Of a DNA stretch of 23,098 nucleotides, positions 7,194 to 14,983 are shown in pieces. Each line of letters begins with the position of its first letter. Position 1 is the stretch's first letter. The stretch is from the IMG/VR virus record IMGVR_UViG_3300031977_001296, positions 1 to 23,098 of that record; one strand, written 5' to 3'. Source of the stretch: a virus. A model generated the notes under the pieces. That model was given only the letters and a program-made list of their open reading frames with translations, was not told the origin of the DNA and did not search any database. The translations under genes were made by a program, and so were the position numbers.

Positions 7194-7204
7194 GGTGAAA
7201 CATT

Positions 7205-8050
7205 ATGAGAAATTTAATCTACCAATATTGGGATACGTATCAAATCAAAGGAATTCCTTCTGCCGTACAAGTGTCAAGAGACAACATAAAGGCATATGCT
7301 GATAAAATTGGTGCTGAATATTTATTCGAATTAAATCCAAAACGACTACATTATGATCCTTCAGCCGCTTACCACAGTGCATTGAATCCAGTATTCCGTG
7401 AAGAATTCCATGAGTATGACAACGTATTGTTTTTGGACGCCGATGTTTATGCGGTTGAAGGTCTAGAAGAAAATATATTCGAAAATTTTTCTGGTGAAAT
7501 TGGAATTTGTGAAGAGATATTTGAACCCAAGGCTCAAATTATAGAAGATAAACGTCGATTGGGTAGACCTGTTTACGAAGCTTGGGCAAAAGCTGTCGAA
7601 AGTCGTTATCGAATGAAATTACCTAGAACTAAAGATGGTTTACTCAGAGCGTTTAATAGTGGTGTTGTCCTTTGGTCTAAAGAAGGACTAAAAAAAGCAA
7701 AAGAGAGTTTTATAGAATTCGAAGATTATATTACATGTGTTAGACTGAACAGATTGGAGAAATTTCTTGCAGCTGACCAACATTATCTTAACACGTGTAT
7801 GTGGAAATCGAAAATGGATGTTCAAATTATGGATTGTAAATGGAACACTTTAATACTACCTTTTAATAAGAGTCCAACTGAAATTCTCTTTGACCGCAAC
7901 GAAAACACCTGTTTTGTTCATGTTCAGCTTCGTGGTATGAGATGGGAACAACCGCCGGAAGTCATTTGGAAAATTGTCAACCTGCCTGTTGAGGAATGGG
8001 GTTTTGGATTTACCAACATTACTGAAAGAGAAAGATCAAGACTACTATGA
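7205..8050 (+). CDS. GT-A-fold glycosyltransferase-like protein, copy 3
   Basis: This 281-residue protein begins MRNLIYQYWDTYQIKG and carries NIKAYADKIGAEYLFE at 27-42. The metal-binding motif is NVLFLDADVY (DAD at 78-80), followed by RAFNSGVVLWSKEG and AADQHYLNTCMWK in the expected order for the acceptor side. It is most similar to the protein at 9624, sharing the (D/N)GLL(R/K).(F/Y)NSGVVL block and a C-terminal FVH(V/I)QLR segment. Cytoplasmic; substrate unknown. It overlaps the next gene by 4 bases (ATGA). Confidence 0.8.
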   Translation: MRNLIYQYWDTYQIKGIPSAVQVSRDNIKAYADKIGAEYLFELNPKRLHYDPSAAYHSALNPVFREEFHEYDNVLFLDADVYAVEGLEENIFENFSGEIGICEEIFEPKAQIIEDKRRLGRPVYEAWAKAVESRYRMKLPRTKDGLLRAFNSGVVLWSKEGLKKAKESFIEFEDYITCVRLNRLEKFLAADQHYLNTCMWKSKMDVQIMDCKWNTLILPFNKSPTEILFDRNENTCFVHVQLRGMRWEQPPEVIWKIVNLPVEEWGFGFTNITERERSRLL

Positions 8051-8715
8051 ATATAATTTTACAACACTTTGATGGTGAACTTAGACCACTAGACAAATTG
8101 TCTATTGAAAATATTAAAACATATGCAGAAAAGGTTGGTGCTGAATATAAACTAATAACTGGGCGTCCCTTCAGAAAACACTTGACATCACCCTGTCAAA
8201 AAGTGTATCTTATAGACAAGGAGTTTGATGATTATGATGATGTCTTAATGTTAGACATCGATATGTTTGTTCCGAAAGACATGAATGAAAATGTATTTGA
8301 TGTTCCAGGCATAGGTCTTTATGCTGACACACAAAAAAGACTTCATTCTAGGTTAGCACAAATACACCCTCTTCAAGCTTCCTTGTTTAGTCCTTATTGG
8401 GGCGGTGCGATTTATAAACTGGATAGGGAATCTAGAATTAAACTCCGAAGTGGTTTAGGGGGAAATGAAAGTTGGATGGACGCTTATAACAAAGCGTATA
8501 CATATGAAGATGAAGGTATCATGCATACACTGGCTTTTAAAACTGGGTTTAGTCCAAAAAACCCTTACATGGATAATAAATGGTGTCAGTGTAGTTTTTT
8601 ACCTAATCCAGAAAAGGCCGGTTTCATTCATATCAGAACTAAGATAACACCTACAGGACCCAAAAGGGAAAAAATAGAAAACTATAATGAGTTAGTGAAT
8701 AAAGGTATTATATAA
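8047..8715 (+). CDS. GT-A-fold glycosyltransferase-like protein, copy 4 (short)
   Basis: The 222 residues share the family's N-terminal layout (MNIILQHFDGELRP, then SIENIKTYAEKVGAEYK) and the metal-binding motif DDVLMLDIDMF (DID at 70-72). It is about 50 residues shorter than its paralogues. The usual N-S-G block is replaced by FSPYWGGAIYKLDRE, and a FIHIRTK segment lies near the C terminus. The changed acceptor-side motif suggests a different specificity. The start codon overlaps the previous stop; the stop abuts the epimerase gene start. Confidence 0.75.
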   Translation: MNIILQHFDGELRPLDKLSIENIKTYAEKVGAEYKLITGRPFRKHLTSPCQKVYLIDKEFDDYDDVLMLDIDMFVPKDMNENVFDVPGIGLYADTQKRLHSRLAQIHPLQASLFSPYWGGAIYKLDRESRIKLRSGLGGNESWMDAYNKAYTYEDEGIMHTLAFKTGFSPKNPYMDNKWCQCSFLPNPEKAGFIHIRTKITPTGPKREKIENYNELVNKGII

Positions 8716-9627
8716 ATGAACGTTCTTATCACCGGACATTCCGGTTTTCTTGGAGACCATACAGCTAAATATTTTATCAGTAAGGGTCACAAAGTTTATG
8801 GTCTTTCAAGATCTATTCGACAAAACTGTGAATATCAACAATATGCTTGCGACATTCTAGATAAAAATAAAGTCTCACAAATTGTCAGTGAAAAATTCAT
8901 TGGACAGATAATTCATATTGCAGGTAAACCTATTGTTGCTGATTGCGATAAAGACCCCTTCAATGCTTTTATGATTAATGGTTTAGGTACAGCATCAATC
9001 TTAGAAGCAGCAAAGTTCGCTGGGTGTGAAAAAACCATTGTAGTAGAAACTGATAAAGTTTATGGTTTTCAAGAAGAAGTTCCTACAAAAGAAGATGCGG
9101 AATTAAAACCAAACTCACCTTATGAGTTATCTAAAGCGTTGTCTGCACAGTTCTGTGATTTCTATCGCAAGCATTATAGTATGGATATTGTTAGTGTAAG
9201 ACCTGTGAATCTTTTTGGTGAAGGTGACTATTCTTACAGTAGAGTTATTCCGGCATCGATGAGAAATGTTAATCAAGGTGTTGGTATTCCAGTACATGAA
9301 GATGGTGATAAAATTTTTAGAGATTTTCTTTATGTGAAAGATGCAGCTGAAATGTTGTATATCCTATCAACAAATAAAACAAAACACAAGGTGTATAATT
9401 TTAGTTCCAATTCAGCTATCTCGATTACTCAACTGGCTAAAGACATTACTAGAATCTTGAACCATAACGTAAGTCCTGTTACAATTAAAAAACCTGGCAA
9501 TTATAGAGAGATACCTTATCAGTCTATCGATGGTTCTAGATTTATTGAAGAGTTCGATTATAAATTCACTCCTTTCGAAGTTGCAATAAAAGAAACTCAT
9601 GAGGCATATAAAAAGGCGTTCGAATGA
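8716..9627 (+). CDS. NAD(P)-dependent nucleotide-sugar epimerase/dehydratase (extended SDR)
   Basis: The 303-residue protein starts with the Rossmann loop ITGHSGFLG (residues 5-13, GxxGxxG). Asp46 in CDILDK follows the usual adenine-binding position. TDKVYGF at 112-118 supplies the conserved Thr, and YELSK at 136-140 gives the catalytic Tyr136 and Lys140. VRPVNLFGEGDYSYSRVIPA is the substrate-binding segment of extended SDRs. The TDKVYG and RPxNxxGxGD combination is closest to CDP-glucose 4,6-dehydratase and related nucleotide-sugar dehydratases/epimerases, but the exact reaction is not certain. It would supply a modified NDP-sugar for the neighbouring transferases. Confidence 0.85.
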   Translation: MNVLITGHSGFLGDHTAKYFISKGHKVYGLSRSIRQNCEYQQYACDILDKNKVSQIVSEKFIGQIIHIAGKPIVADCDKDPFNAFMINGLGTASILEAAKFAGCEKTIVVETDKVYGFQEEVPTKEDAELKPNSPYELSKALSAQFCDFYRKHYSMDIVSVRPVNLFGEGDYSYSRVIPASMRNVNQGVGIPVHEDGDKIFRDFLYVKDAAEMLYILSTNKTKHKVYNFSSNSAISITQLAKDITRILNHNVSPVTIKKPGNYREIPYQSIDGSRFIEEFDYKFTPFEVAIKETHEAYKKAFE

Positions 9628-10439
9628 AACATTTGATATATCAATATTATGACGGCGAAATTTTATCTGGTACAAAAGCTTCTGTCAAACTGATGAAAGA
9701 ATATGCCGGCAGAATCGGTGCAGACTATATTTTCGAAGAAAATCCCCAGTGGCTTTTAAAACAAAATCGAAGGGTTGGTAGATACACACCACATTACGGT
9801 CAATTTAAAGTTGTGTATGATCCTTTTTTTGAAAAATACGATAGCATTCTTTTTTTGGACACAGATATCTATCCGGTTGATGGACTAACTGAAAATATAT
9901 TTGAAGTGCCTGTAAAACATTTAGGCATCTGTACCGAAGGATTACAACCGGATTTGCGTAAAAAAACTAGGGGAAATATAAACCACTATTCTGATGAAAG
10001 ATTTGCTTCCGTTGTAAAAAACATCTATAATAAAGAATTACCCAGAAGACAAGATGGTCTACTGAAAGTTTATAATAGCGGTGTTGTTCTTTATACCAAA
10101 GAAGGTAGAGAACATTGCAGAAAAAATTTCATTAAGTTCGAACCATTCTATAAGATTGTGGTTTCTTCTGGCTTAGATTCTTTTTACGCTTCTGACCAAG
10201 GGTATCTTCATGCCATGTTAAAAATTGCTAAAATAGATTGGACGGAATTAGATTCAGGTTGGAATAGTTATGTGCACTATAAACCGGAAACTGACGGACC
10301 TAGAAGACCAGTTATAGATACTCGAACCGAAAACACTAAATTCGTCCACATTCAACTTAGGGCAGCTGACCATTATGATTATGATAAGTTATGGAGAATA
10401 ACAAATCTGGAAGAAAGTGCCTGGGGCATATATGAATGA
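9624..10439 (+). CDS. GT-A-fold glycosyltransferase-like protein, copy 5
   Basis: This 271-residue protein starts MKHLIYQYYDGEILSGTKAS and contains IGADYIFEENPQW at 31-43. The metal-binding motif is ILFLDTDIY (DTD at 79-81). DGLLKVYNSGVVLYTKEG and SFYASDQGYLHAML follow, then KFVHIQLRAADHYDYDKLWR near the C terminus, which pairs it with the protein at 7205. ATGA overlaps join it to the epimerase upstream and the methyltransferase downstream. Donor and acceptor are unknown. Confidence 0.8.
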   Translation: MKHLIYQYYDGEILSGTKASVKLMKEYAGRIGADYIFEENPQWLLKQNRRVGRYTPHYGQFKVVYDPFFEKYDSILFLDTDIYPVDGLTENIFEVPVKHLGICTEGLQPDLRKKTRGNINHYSDERFASVVKNIYNKELPRRQDGLLKVYNSGVVLYTKEGREHCRKNFIKFEPFYKIVVSSGLDSFYASDQGYLHAMLKIAKIDWTELDSGWNSYVHYKPETDGPRRPVIDTRTENTKFVHIQLRAADHYDYDKLWRITNLEESAWGIYE

Positions 10440-10996
10440 AAATTTATGAATATAAAAATTACGAAGATTATGTAGAATGGCAAACAAAGGTTAATAAAAT
10501 TAAATTAGATTGGGTTTATGTTCGAGAAAATGTAATCAAAATTATCTGTAAAAAAACCCCCTTTGCGAGTTTTATTATATGTCATGGAACGAGAAATGGC
10601 GCTGAACAAAAATTCTTTAAGAAAAGGTTTCCTGAAGCATACATTATCGGAACAGAAATTAGTGATACGGCTTCACAGTTTGAAATGACAATTCAACATG
10701 ATTTTACTATTCCCAAAGAAGAATGGATAGGAAAAGCTGACATAGTGTATTCAAATTCTTTTGATCATACTATAGAACCAGAAAAAACTATAATGACATG
10801 GAAAGATCAATTATCGTCTTCAGGAGTACTTTATTTAGAATATAGTGAATCAGATTCGGTTTGTGAAGCAGGCGATCCACTTTTAGCTACTCAACATGAA
10901 ATTGAAAGTCTTATCACAAGTAAAGATATGACCATCACTGAAAAATTTTTAGGAAGTAAAACAAGCACAGTTTTAGTTTGTAGGAGAAACGATTAA
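10436..10996 (+). CDS. putative class I SAM-dependent methyltransferase (186 aa)
   Basis: Residues 46-58 (FIICHGTRNGAEQ) look like a Rossmann glycine loop, with YIIGTEIS at 69-76 placing an acidic Glu at the end of strand 2 for SAM ribose binding. ADIVYSNSFDHTIEPEKTI corresponds to motif IV and its following loop, and SSGVLYLEY to strand 5. The order fits class I methyltransferases of the type often found in sugar-modification loci. The N-terminal 40 residues are helical and have no recognised domain. Joined by ATGA upstream; the downstream start overlaps its stop (TAATG). Confidence 0.65.
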   Translation: MKIYEYKNYEDYVEWQTKVNKIKLDWVYVRENVIKIICKKTPFASFIICHGTRNGAEQKFFKKRFPEAYIIGTEISDTASQFEMTIQHDFTIPKEEWIGKADIVYSNSFDHTIEPEKTIMTWKDQLSSSGVLYLEYSESDSVCEAGDPLLATQHEIESLITSKDMTITEKFLGSKTSTVLVCRRND

Positions 10997-11583
10997 TGAT
11001 AAATGCTAAATTGGACCATGTAAAAACCTTACCCGAATTTTATACTGAAATACGAAAACAACAAGAAGAGGCTCACGGTTCTGAATATTGTTGGCAACAT
11101 GATGCTATGCAAAAACTTATGCGGGAAGAATGTAACACCTATAAAGAGTTAGGAACTCATCAAGGTGCCAGTGCTGCAGCCGCGTGTTTAACAAATCCAA
11201 AATCCGCTGAACTGATAGACATTAATCACGAGAAGATTCGTCCCTTCGAACACATATTCGTAGAATATTGCAAAGAAAATAATATTAAATTGAACATTCG
11301 TGAAATGTCTTCTATCGACCCTAAGTCGGTAAGTCCAGTAGATTTATTGTTAATTGATAGTAATCATCAACCCACGCATTTGATTAAAGAACTTCAATTA
11401 CATAAAGATTATGTGAGAAAATATATTGTTTTGCACGATACTTCGAGGTTATTCGGAAAACAAGACGATAGGTTGTGGCAAGTTGCTCAGGGCTTTTGTT
11501 CTGGTATTACTCCTTGGGTAATACATTATAGAGAAACAATTAATGTTGGTTATACAGTTTTGAGAAATACGATTAATACATAA
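10996..11583 (+). CDS. putative methyltransferase (Methyltransf_24 / CmcI-like fold), 195 aa
   Basis: The protein contains YKELGTHQGASAAAACL at 49-65, a glycine-poor version of motif I, then AELIDINHEKIRPFEH with Asp at the end of strand 2. DLLLIDSNHQPTHLIKELQL at 116-135 and YIVLHDTSR at 143-151 match the 'D.iHiD..H....v..Dl......L..GG.i..HD' pattern of Methyltransf_24 and cephalosporin-hydroxylase-like enzymes. The HD pair may bind a metal. The likely role is O-methylation of a sugar in this cluster, inferred from context. TAATG overlaps occur on both sides. Confidence 0.65.
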   Translation: MINAKLDHVKTLPEFYTEIRKQQEEAHGSEYCWQHDAMQKLMREECNTYKELGTHQGASAAAACLTNPKSAELIDINHEKIRPFEHIFVEYCKENNIKLNIREMSSIDPKSVSPVDLLLIDSNHQPTHLIKELQLHKDYVRKYIVLHDTSRLFGKQDDRLWQVAQGFCSGITPWVIHYRETINVGYTVLRNTINT

Positions 11584-12230
11584 TGAAATCATTTGTTATA
11601 ACAATCAAATCAAACCCCAAGTCTGTAGAGGCCGCGTCTCGTTGTGTAAAGTCGATGCCTGAACACAACGTGCAGATGTTCGATGCGATCACACCAAAGG
11701 ATAATCCTGAAAAATTGTTTGAGGAAAAGGGTATCAACCCCGAAGGTTTTATTGAAAAGTATTCTTATCTTGAATCGTGTATGTCTGCCTTTCTTTCTCA
11801 CCATACGCTATGGGAAAAGTGTGTACAGGATAATCAAGAATATCAAATCTTTGAACACGATGCTGTGGCGGTAAATAATGTCCCTTTGTTCATTAACTAT
11901 GACAAAGTAATCTCTTTGGGTCAACCTAGTTATGGAAAGTATAATACCCCAATGCACATTGGTGCTGGACCACTAGTGTCGAAGAGATATTTTCCAGGCG
12001 CCCATGCATACAGACTAAAACCTGCCGGTGCGAAGATTCTTATTGAGTCTGCAAAAACCAAAGGTGGCCCAACAGACGTTTACCTTAACTTGGTTCACTT
12101 TCCTTGGTTAGAGGAGTTCTATCCTTGGCCTGTTGTTGCAAAAGATTATTTCACAACCATTCAAAAAACCGAAGGGTGCTTAGCGAAACATAATTGGAAA
12201 GGTGGTCAGAATTATGAAATCGTTCGATAA
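11583..12230 (+). CDS. glycosyltransferase family 25-like protein (215 aa)
   Basis: It starts MKSFVITIKSNPKSVEAA, like the first strand of GT25 (LPS beta-1,4-galactosyltransferase) proteins. AFLSHHTLWEKCV at 69-81 corresponds to the family's 'a..SH..lw' helix. YQIFEHDAV at 87-95 is the equivalent of the GT25 'i.EDDa' metal site, here with His between Glu91 and Asp93. GAHAYRLKPAGAKILIE matches the 'GthaY.is..gA..Ll' block. It is about 30 to 40 residues shorter than typical bacterial GT25 proteins. It overlaps the next gene by 17 bases. Confidence 0.75.
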   Translation: MKSFVITIKSNPKSVEAASRCVKSMPEHNVQMFDAITPKDNPEKLFEEKGINPEGFIEKYSYLESCMSAFLSHHTLWEKCVQDNQEYQIFEHDAVAVNNVPLFINYDKVISLGQPSYGKYNTPMHIGAGPLVSKRYFPGAHAYRLKPAGAKILIESAKTKGGPTDVYLNLVHFPWLEEFYPWPVVAKDYFTTIQKTEGCLAKHNWKGGQNYEIVR

Positions 12231-12873
12231 GTGTTTCGTCACTGGATGTGACCAAAACACCGAATGGATGTTGCCATGGTTCATGAAGAACTACCTGAAA
12301 CACAATAAAACTCCCATAGTGTTCGCTGACTTTGGAGTCAGTGATGCGACTCGTGCCTGGGCATATCAGATTGGTGGTTTCGCTGAAATGTTCCAAGTTG
12401 ATAAACAGAGAACGGGTGGGTGGTTCTATAAACCACAAGCGTTAAGAAAAACTAACGGAAAATATGTTTGCTGGTTAGATACAGATATTCATATCCTTGG
12501 TGATATGTCTGGCGTCTTCGATCATTTCGAACCTAACAAATTAGCTATGGTGGAAGATGTTGGGTGGAGTAAACGAAGAGGAGAAACATGGCACAACTCT
12601 GGTGTTGTAGGAATAATTGATAAACCAAACATCTTGACACAGTGGGAACAACAGTGTAAAATAAACCCTTCAGTCGGAGATCAGGAAGTTCTTCACGAAA
12701 TGGTTAGAGTTAGTCCTTTAGCGAGAATGACAAACATTACTTCTTTACCTAATATATACAACTGGATGCGTCTTCAAATATTGGATGGACAAGACAATCC
12801 AAATAAACTGGCTATGCATTGGACGGGTTTTAGGGGTAAAGAACAGATTAGGAAGATAATGTATAATGAATAA
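12214..12873 (+). CDS. GT-A-fold glycosyltransferase-like protein (219 aa)
   Basis: I choose the ATG at 12214, with GGTGG upstream at 12201-12205; an in-frame GTG at 12202 is possible. CFVTGCDQNTEWMLPWF at 7-23 starts the fold, GWFYKPQAL at 69-77 resembles the acceptor-side 'W..KP.al' of capsule glycosyltransferases, and YVCWLDTDIH carries DTD at 89-91. GETWHNSGVVGI and SVGDQEVLHEM follow in the usual order. It is more distant from the five related proteins upstream. The last codons overlap the next gene (TAATGAATAA region). Confidence 0.75.
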   Translation: MKSFDKCFVTGCDQNTEWMLPWFMKNYLKHNKTPIVFADFGVSDATRAWAYQIGGFAEMFQVDKQRTGGWFYKPQALRKTNGKYVCWLDTDIHILGDMSGVFDHFEPNKLAMVEDVGWSKRRGETWHNSGVVGIIDKPNILTQWEQQCKINPSVGDQEVLHEMVRVSPLARMTNITSLPNIYNWMRLQILDGQDNPNKLAMHWTGFRGKEQIRKIMYNE

Positions 12874-13660
12874 GAATGACGTTGTTCACATTATTGGTAA
12901 CGGAGACAAAAGTGTTTTCTGGAATGAAATGAATGAACCAGAAGGTGTTCGTTTAGTCTGTAATATGCCACCGTTTCACGTCGAAGACGTATATGCAACC
13001 GTGATGGTTGATTTTAAAATGATGATGGCGTTGACCGAAGGTCACGTGAATCTGGATATGTACCGTTGGGTTTTAGGTAATCGTCCTAAAATATGGATGA
13101 ATGACCCTAGACAATCTTCCTTTTATTTGAAGTATGCACAAAACATTAGAGAATTTTATTTACATGTTCCTGAATATTGTGGACCAGTAGGTGAACCACA
13201 ATCCGCTACAAACTTTAACTGTGGTCACATGGCGACTCACTTCGCTGCGACTAAGTTCAAACCCAAAGAAATTCATATGTATGGTTTTGATACCATCATG
13301 GATTTTAATATGAGATCTATTACCGATGTATATTTGAATAGTGACCGTTCAAATACAAATAATTATAGGCTGTTGAATAACTGGCGCCCAATATGGTATC
13401 ATTTATTTAAGGAGTTTGAAGGTCAGACTCGATTTATTCTTCATCACGATCATGATGAGATGAAAATTCCTCAAGGAAAAAATGTCGAAGTTGTGACACA
13501 CAAAACACGCAAACAAGAAAAACTTGATAAAAAAGAAGCCGTTAAGGCAATGGAATCACGAGAGATTCTAACTGAAGAACAACTATCAAAACTCAACCGT
13601 AAACAAAGAAGGGTGTACGAAGCTAAGTTGCGTAAAGGTAAACTCAAGGCACGAAAATAA
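12866..13660 (+). CDS. DUF115/sialyltransferase-like protein with basic tail (264 aa)
   Basis: The protein begins MNKNDVVHIIGNGDKSVFW; the GNGD loop at 11-14 followed by RLVCNMPPFHVEDVYATVMV resembles the 'GnGpSl...R.N.f' start of GT42 sialyltransferases and DUF115 proteins. CGHMATHFAATKFKPKEIHM followed by YGFD (about 179) matches the family's 'a..lG...I.l.G.D' segment. From about residue 213 a Lys/Arg-rich helical tail ends in RKQRRVYEAKLRKGKLKARK; it may bind nucleic acid or anchor to an acidic surface. The role is inferred: sugar transfer, or sensing of a nucleotide-sugar. It closes the glycan block. Confidence 0.5.
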   Translation: MNKNDVVHIIGNGDKSVFWNEMNEPEGVRLVCNMPPFHVEDVYATVMVDFKMMMALTEGHVNLDMYRWVLGNRPKIWMNDPRQSSFYLKYAQNIREFYLHVPEYCGPVGEPQSATNFNCGHMATHFAATKFKPKEIHMYGFDTIMDFNMRSITDVYLNSDRSNTNNYRLLNNWRPIWYHLFKEFEGQTRFILHHDHDEMKIPQGKNVEVVTHKTRKQEKLDKKEAVKAMESREILTEEQLSKLNRKQRRVYEAKLRKGKLKARK

Positions 13661-13663
13661 ATT

Positions 13664-14329
13664 ATGTTCGAACATGTGAAAATTGATTTGGGGTATGATG
13701 ACCTCCAATCTGTTACAGAAGAATCTGGCCGTAGATACGCTACACCGACTGGAACAAAATATCCATCTATCACTACGGTACTCAGTATTCTGTCTAAGGA
13801 TTCAATTGCGAAATGGCGAAAAAGAATAGGCGAAGACAAAGCCGACCAAATTACTTTTCGTGCTTCTCAAAGAGGTACAAGTGTTCACGAATTAATCGAA
13901 AAATACATAAATAACGATTCGAAATATTTGTCTGGTTACATGCCAAACATTGTTGCTAACTTCTTATCTGTTAAGGATATCTTAGATGAACGAATCGGAA
14001 AAGTATACGGCCAGGAACTTCCTCTTTATAGCGACCATCTACGTCTTGCTGGGCGTGTCGATTGTGTTGCTGAATTTGACGGAAAGATATCGATCATTGA
14101 CTTCAAAACTTCCCGAAAACTCAAGCGTCGAGAGTACATCGAAAACTACTTCTGCCAAGAAGCTGGGTACGCTGTCATGTGGGAAGAACGAACTGGAATG
14201 CCAATTGAACAACTCGTTACTATAATCGCTGTAGATGATGAAGACCCCCAAATCTTTATCGAAACGAGAGATAAGTGGATTGGTAAACTTATCGAAACTG
14301 TAGAACTCTACGAGAACACCCCCAACTGA
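13664..14329 (+). CDS. PD-(D/E)XK exonuclease (MGME1/Cas4-like)
   Basis: The 221-residue protein has RGTSVHELIEKYI at 70-82, the helix with conserved His seen in MGME1-like and RecB-family nucleases. LAGRVDC at 128-134 gives Asp133, and IIDFKTS at 144-150 gives Asp146 and Lys148, the PD-(D/E)xK core. YFCQEAGYAVMWEERTG at 162-178 is the following 'Q..aY' helix. It lacks the iron-sulfur cysteines of Cas4. It likely degrades or trims DNA ends in replication or recombination, or breaks down host DNA. It sits 3 bases after the glycan block, but belongs functionally to phage DNA metabolism. Confidence 0.85.
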   Translation: MFEHVKIDLGYDDLQSVTEESGRRYATPTGTKYPSITTVLSILSKDSIAKWRKRIGEDKADQITFRASQRGTSVHELIEKYINNDSKYLSGYMPNIVANFLSVKDILDERIGKVYGQELPLYSDHLRLAGRVDCVAEFDGKISIIDFKTSRKLKRREYIENYFCQEAGYAVMWEERTGMPIEQLVTIIAVDDEDPQIFIETRDKWIGKLIETVELYENTPN

Positions 14330-14338
14330 TGAAAATCT

Positions 14339-14366
14339 GGAATATAATGTATTCCTAAATTTCATG
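14339..14366. repeat. promoter-associated palindromic repeat, copy A
   Basis: A 28-base element starts with the palindrome GGAATATAATGTATTCC (arms GGAATA/TATTCC) and continues with TAAATTTCATG. It is repeated at 14946-14973 with 26 of 28 bases identical. In both copies the -35 hexamer begins 10 bases after the repeat ends. It could be an operator, an activator site, or a hairpin terminating upstream transcription. Confidence 0.7.
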
Positions 14367-14376
14367 CTTTTTTCTG

Positions 14377-14405
14377 TTGACAAACTTGTCGTTACGTGAG
14401 ATCAT
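14377..14405 (+). promoter_or_regulatory. sigma70-like promoter A
   Basis: TTGACA (14377-14382), a 17-base spacer and GATCAT (14400-14405) lie upstream of the 63-residue gene at 14430. The -35 is consensus; the -10 is weak by itself but differs by one base from GATAAT at the same place in the second module. A start near 14412 would leave a leader of about 18 bases. Confidence 0.6.
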
Positions 14406-14429
14406 TACCACGTAATTAAGGAGATTGAT

Positions 14430-14621
14430 ATGGAATTAGTCGGTAAACGAGTTGACGCATTCTTCGGTGCTCTAGAACCTACCGTTGGTGGTAAGATATG
14501 GGCTGTTCAATGGGGTCATGCTTACATCGAGACCGACATCGGTGAGAAGTATAAAATCGCTATCGAGGACTTAAAAACTGGTCCGTTCGGTAAGGTTGGT
14601 ATCTACTTGGAGGAGTTGTAA
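14430..14621 (+). CDS. small hypothetical protein (63 aa)
   Basis: The ATG has a strong AAGGAG ribosome-binding site at 14418-14423. The protein starts MELVGKRVDAFFGALEPTVG and has alternating short strands (KIWAVQWGHAYIET, EKYKIAIEDL, KVGIYLEEL) that suggest a small beta-barrel such as an SH3- or KOW-like fold; this is a guess from pattern. It is the first gene behind promoter A, so it is probably expressed early. Function is unknown. Confidence 0.75.
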   Translation: MELVGKRVDAFFGALEPTVGGKIWAVQWGHAYIETDIGEKYKIAIEDLKTGPFGKVGIYLEEL

Positions 14622-14722
14622 TGGACGAAACTGTTAAAGAAATCGTTGCTGGTGTTGTGGGTCTTTTGGGTATTTTCGCTTTTATGGTAGCACTCGCTAT
14701 ATTACCTTGGGGAGTGATTTAA
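14621..14722 (+). CDS. very small membrane protein (33 aa)
   Basis: The ATG overlaps the previous stop (TAATG) and is preceded by GGAGG at 14610-14614. The product starts MDETVKEIVAGVVGLLG and is one hydrophobic helix (about residues 9-29) with a short acidic N terminus and a LPWGVI end. A single-pass inner-membrane protein is predicted. Function is unknown; overlaps on both sides support translation. Confidence 0.6.
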   Translation: MDETVKEIVAGVVGLLGIFAFMVALAILPWGVI

Positions 14723-14724
14723 CT

Positions 14725-14946
14725 GTGGCAGTAAAACTTAAGCAAGAAATCACTGTTTGGGACAAGTGTGAATATGAGGTTCCGAATCATATCTATTTGA
14801 TAGAAAATCGTCAATTGGTCGGATATATTCCTGTGGGGACTACAAAGGCACAGTATTTCAAACAACCAAAAAAACAGTGGGCCACCACTCGTCGCAAGTT
14901 TCGAGACATCACGAGTAAAAAAGAACTCGCAATGTATGAATTTTAG
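14725..14946 (+). CDS. conserved small phage protein with GTG start (73 aa)
   Basis: I choose the GTG at 14725 (MAVKLKQEITVWDKCEYEVP as translated), with GGGGAG at 14709-14714 as ribosome-binding site. An in-frame TTG at 14707 would extend into the previous gene. The middle reads HIYLIENRQLVGYIPVGTTK, a likely beta-hairpin, and the tail is basic (TTRRKFRDITSKKEL). I recall similar proteins in marine T4-like phages, without known function. The stop TAG is 1 base before the second palindromic promoter module. Confidence 0.7.
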   Translation: MAVKLKQEITVWDKCEYEVPNHIYLIENRQLVGYIPVGTTKAQYFKQPKKQWATTRRKFRDITSKKELAMYEF

Positions 14947-14973
14947 GAATATAACGTATTCCCAAATTTCATG
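14946..14973. repeat. promoter-associated palindromic repeat, copy B
   Basis: GGAATATAACGTATTCC followed by CAAATTTCATG differs from copy A at 14339-14366 in only two positions. The palindrome arms are fully conserved while a central and a 3' base vary. It begins right at the end of the upstream gene. Confidence 0.7.
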
Positions 14974-14983
14974 GTTCAAACCC

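Noticed and set aside
13471-13839. 122-codon minus-strand frame across the end of the GT42-like gene and the exonuclease start
   Set aside because: Ser/Leu-rich low-information translation of a sense-strand pair of real genes.
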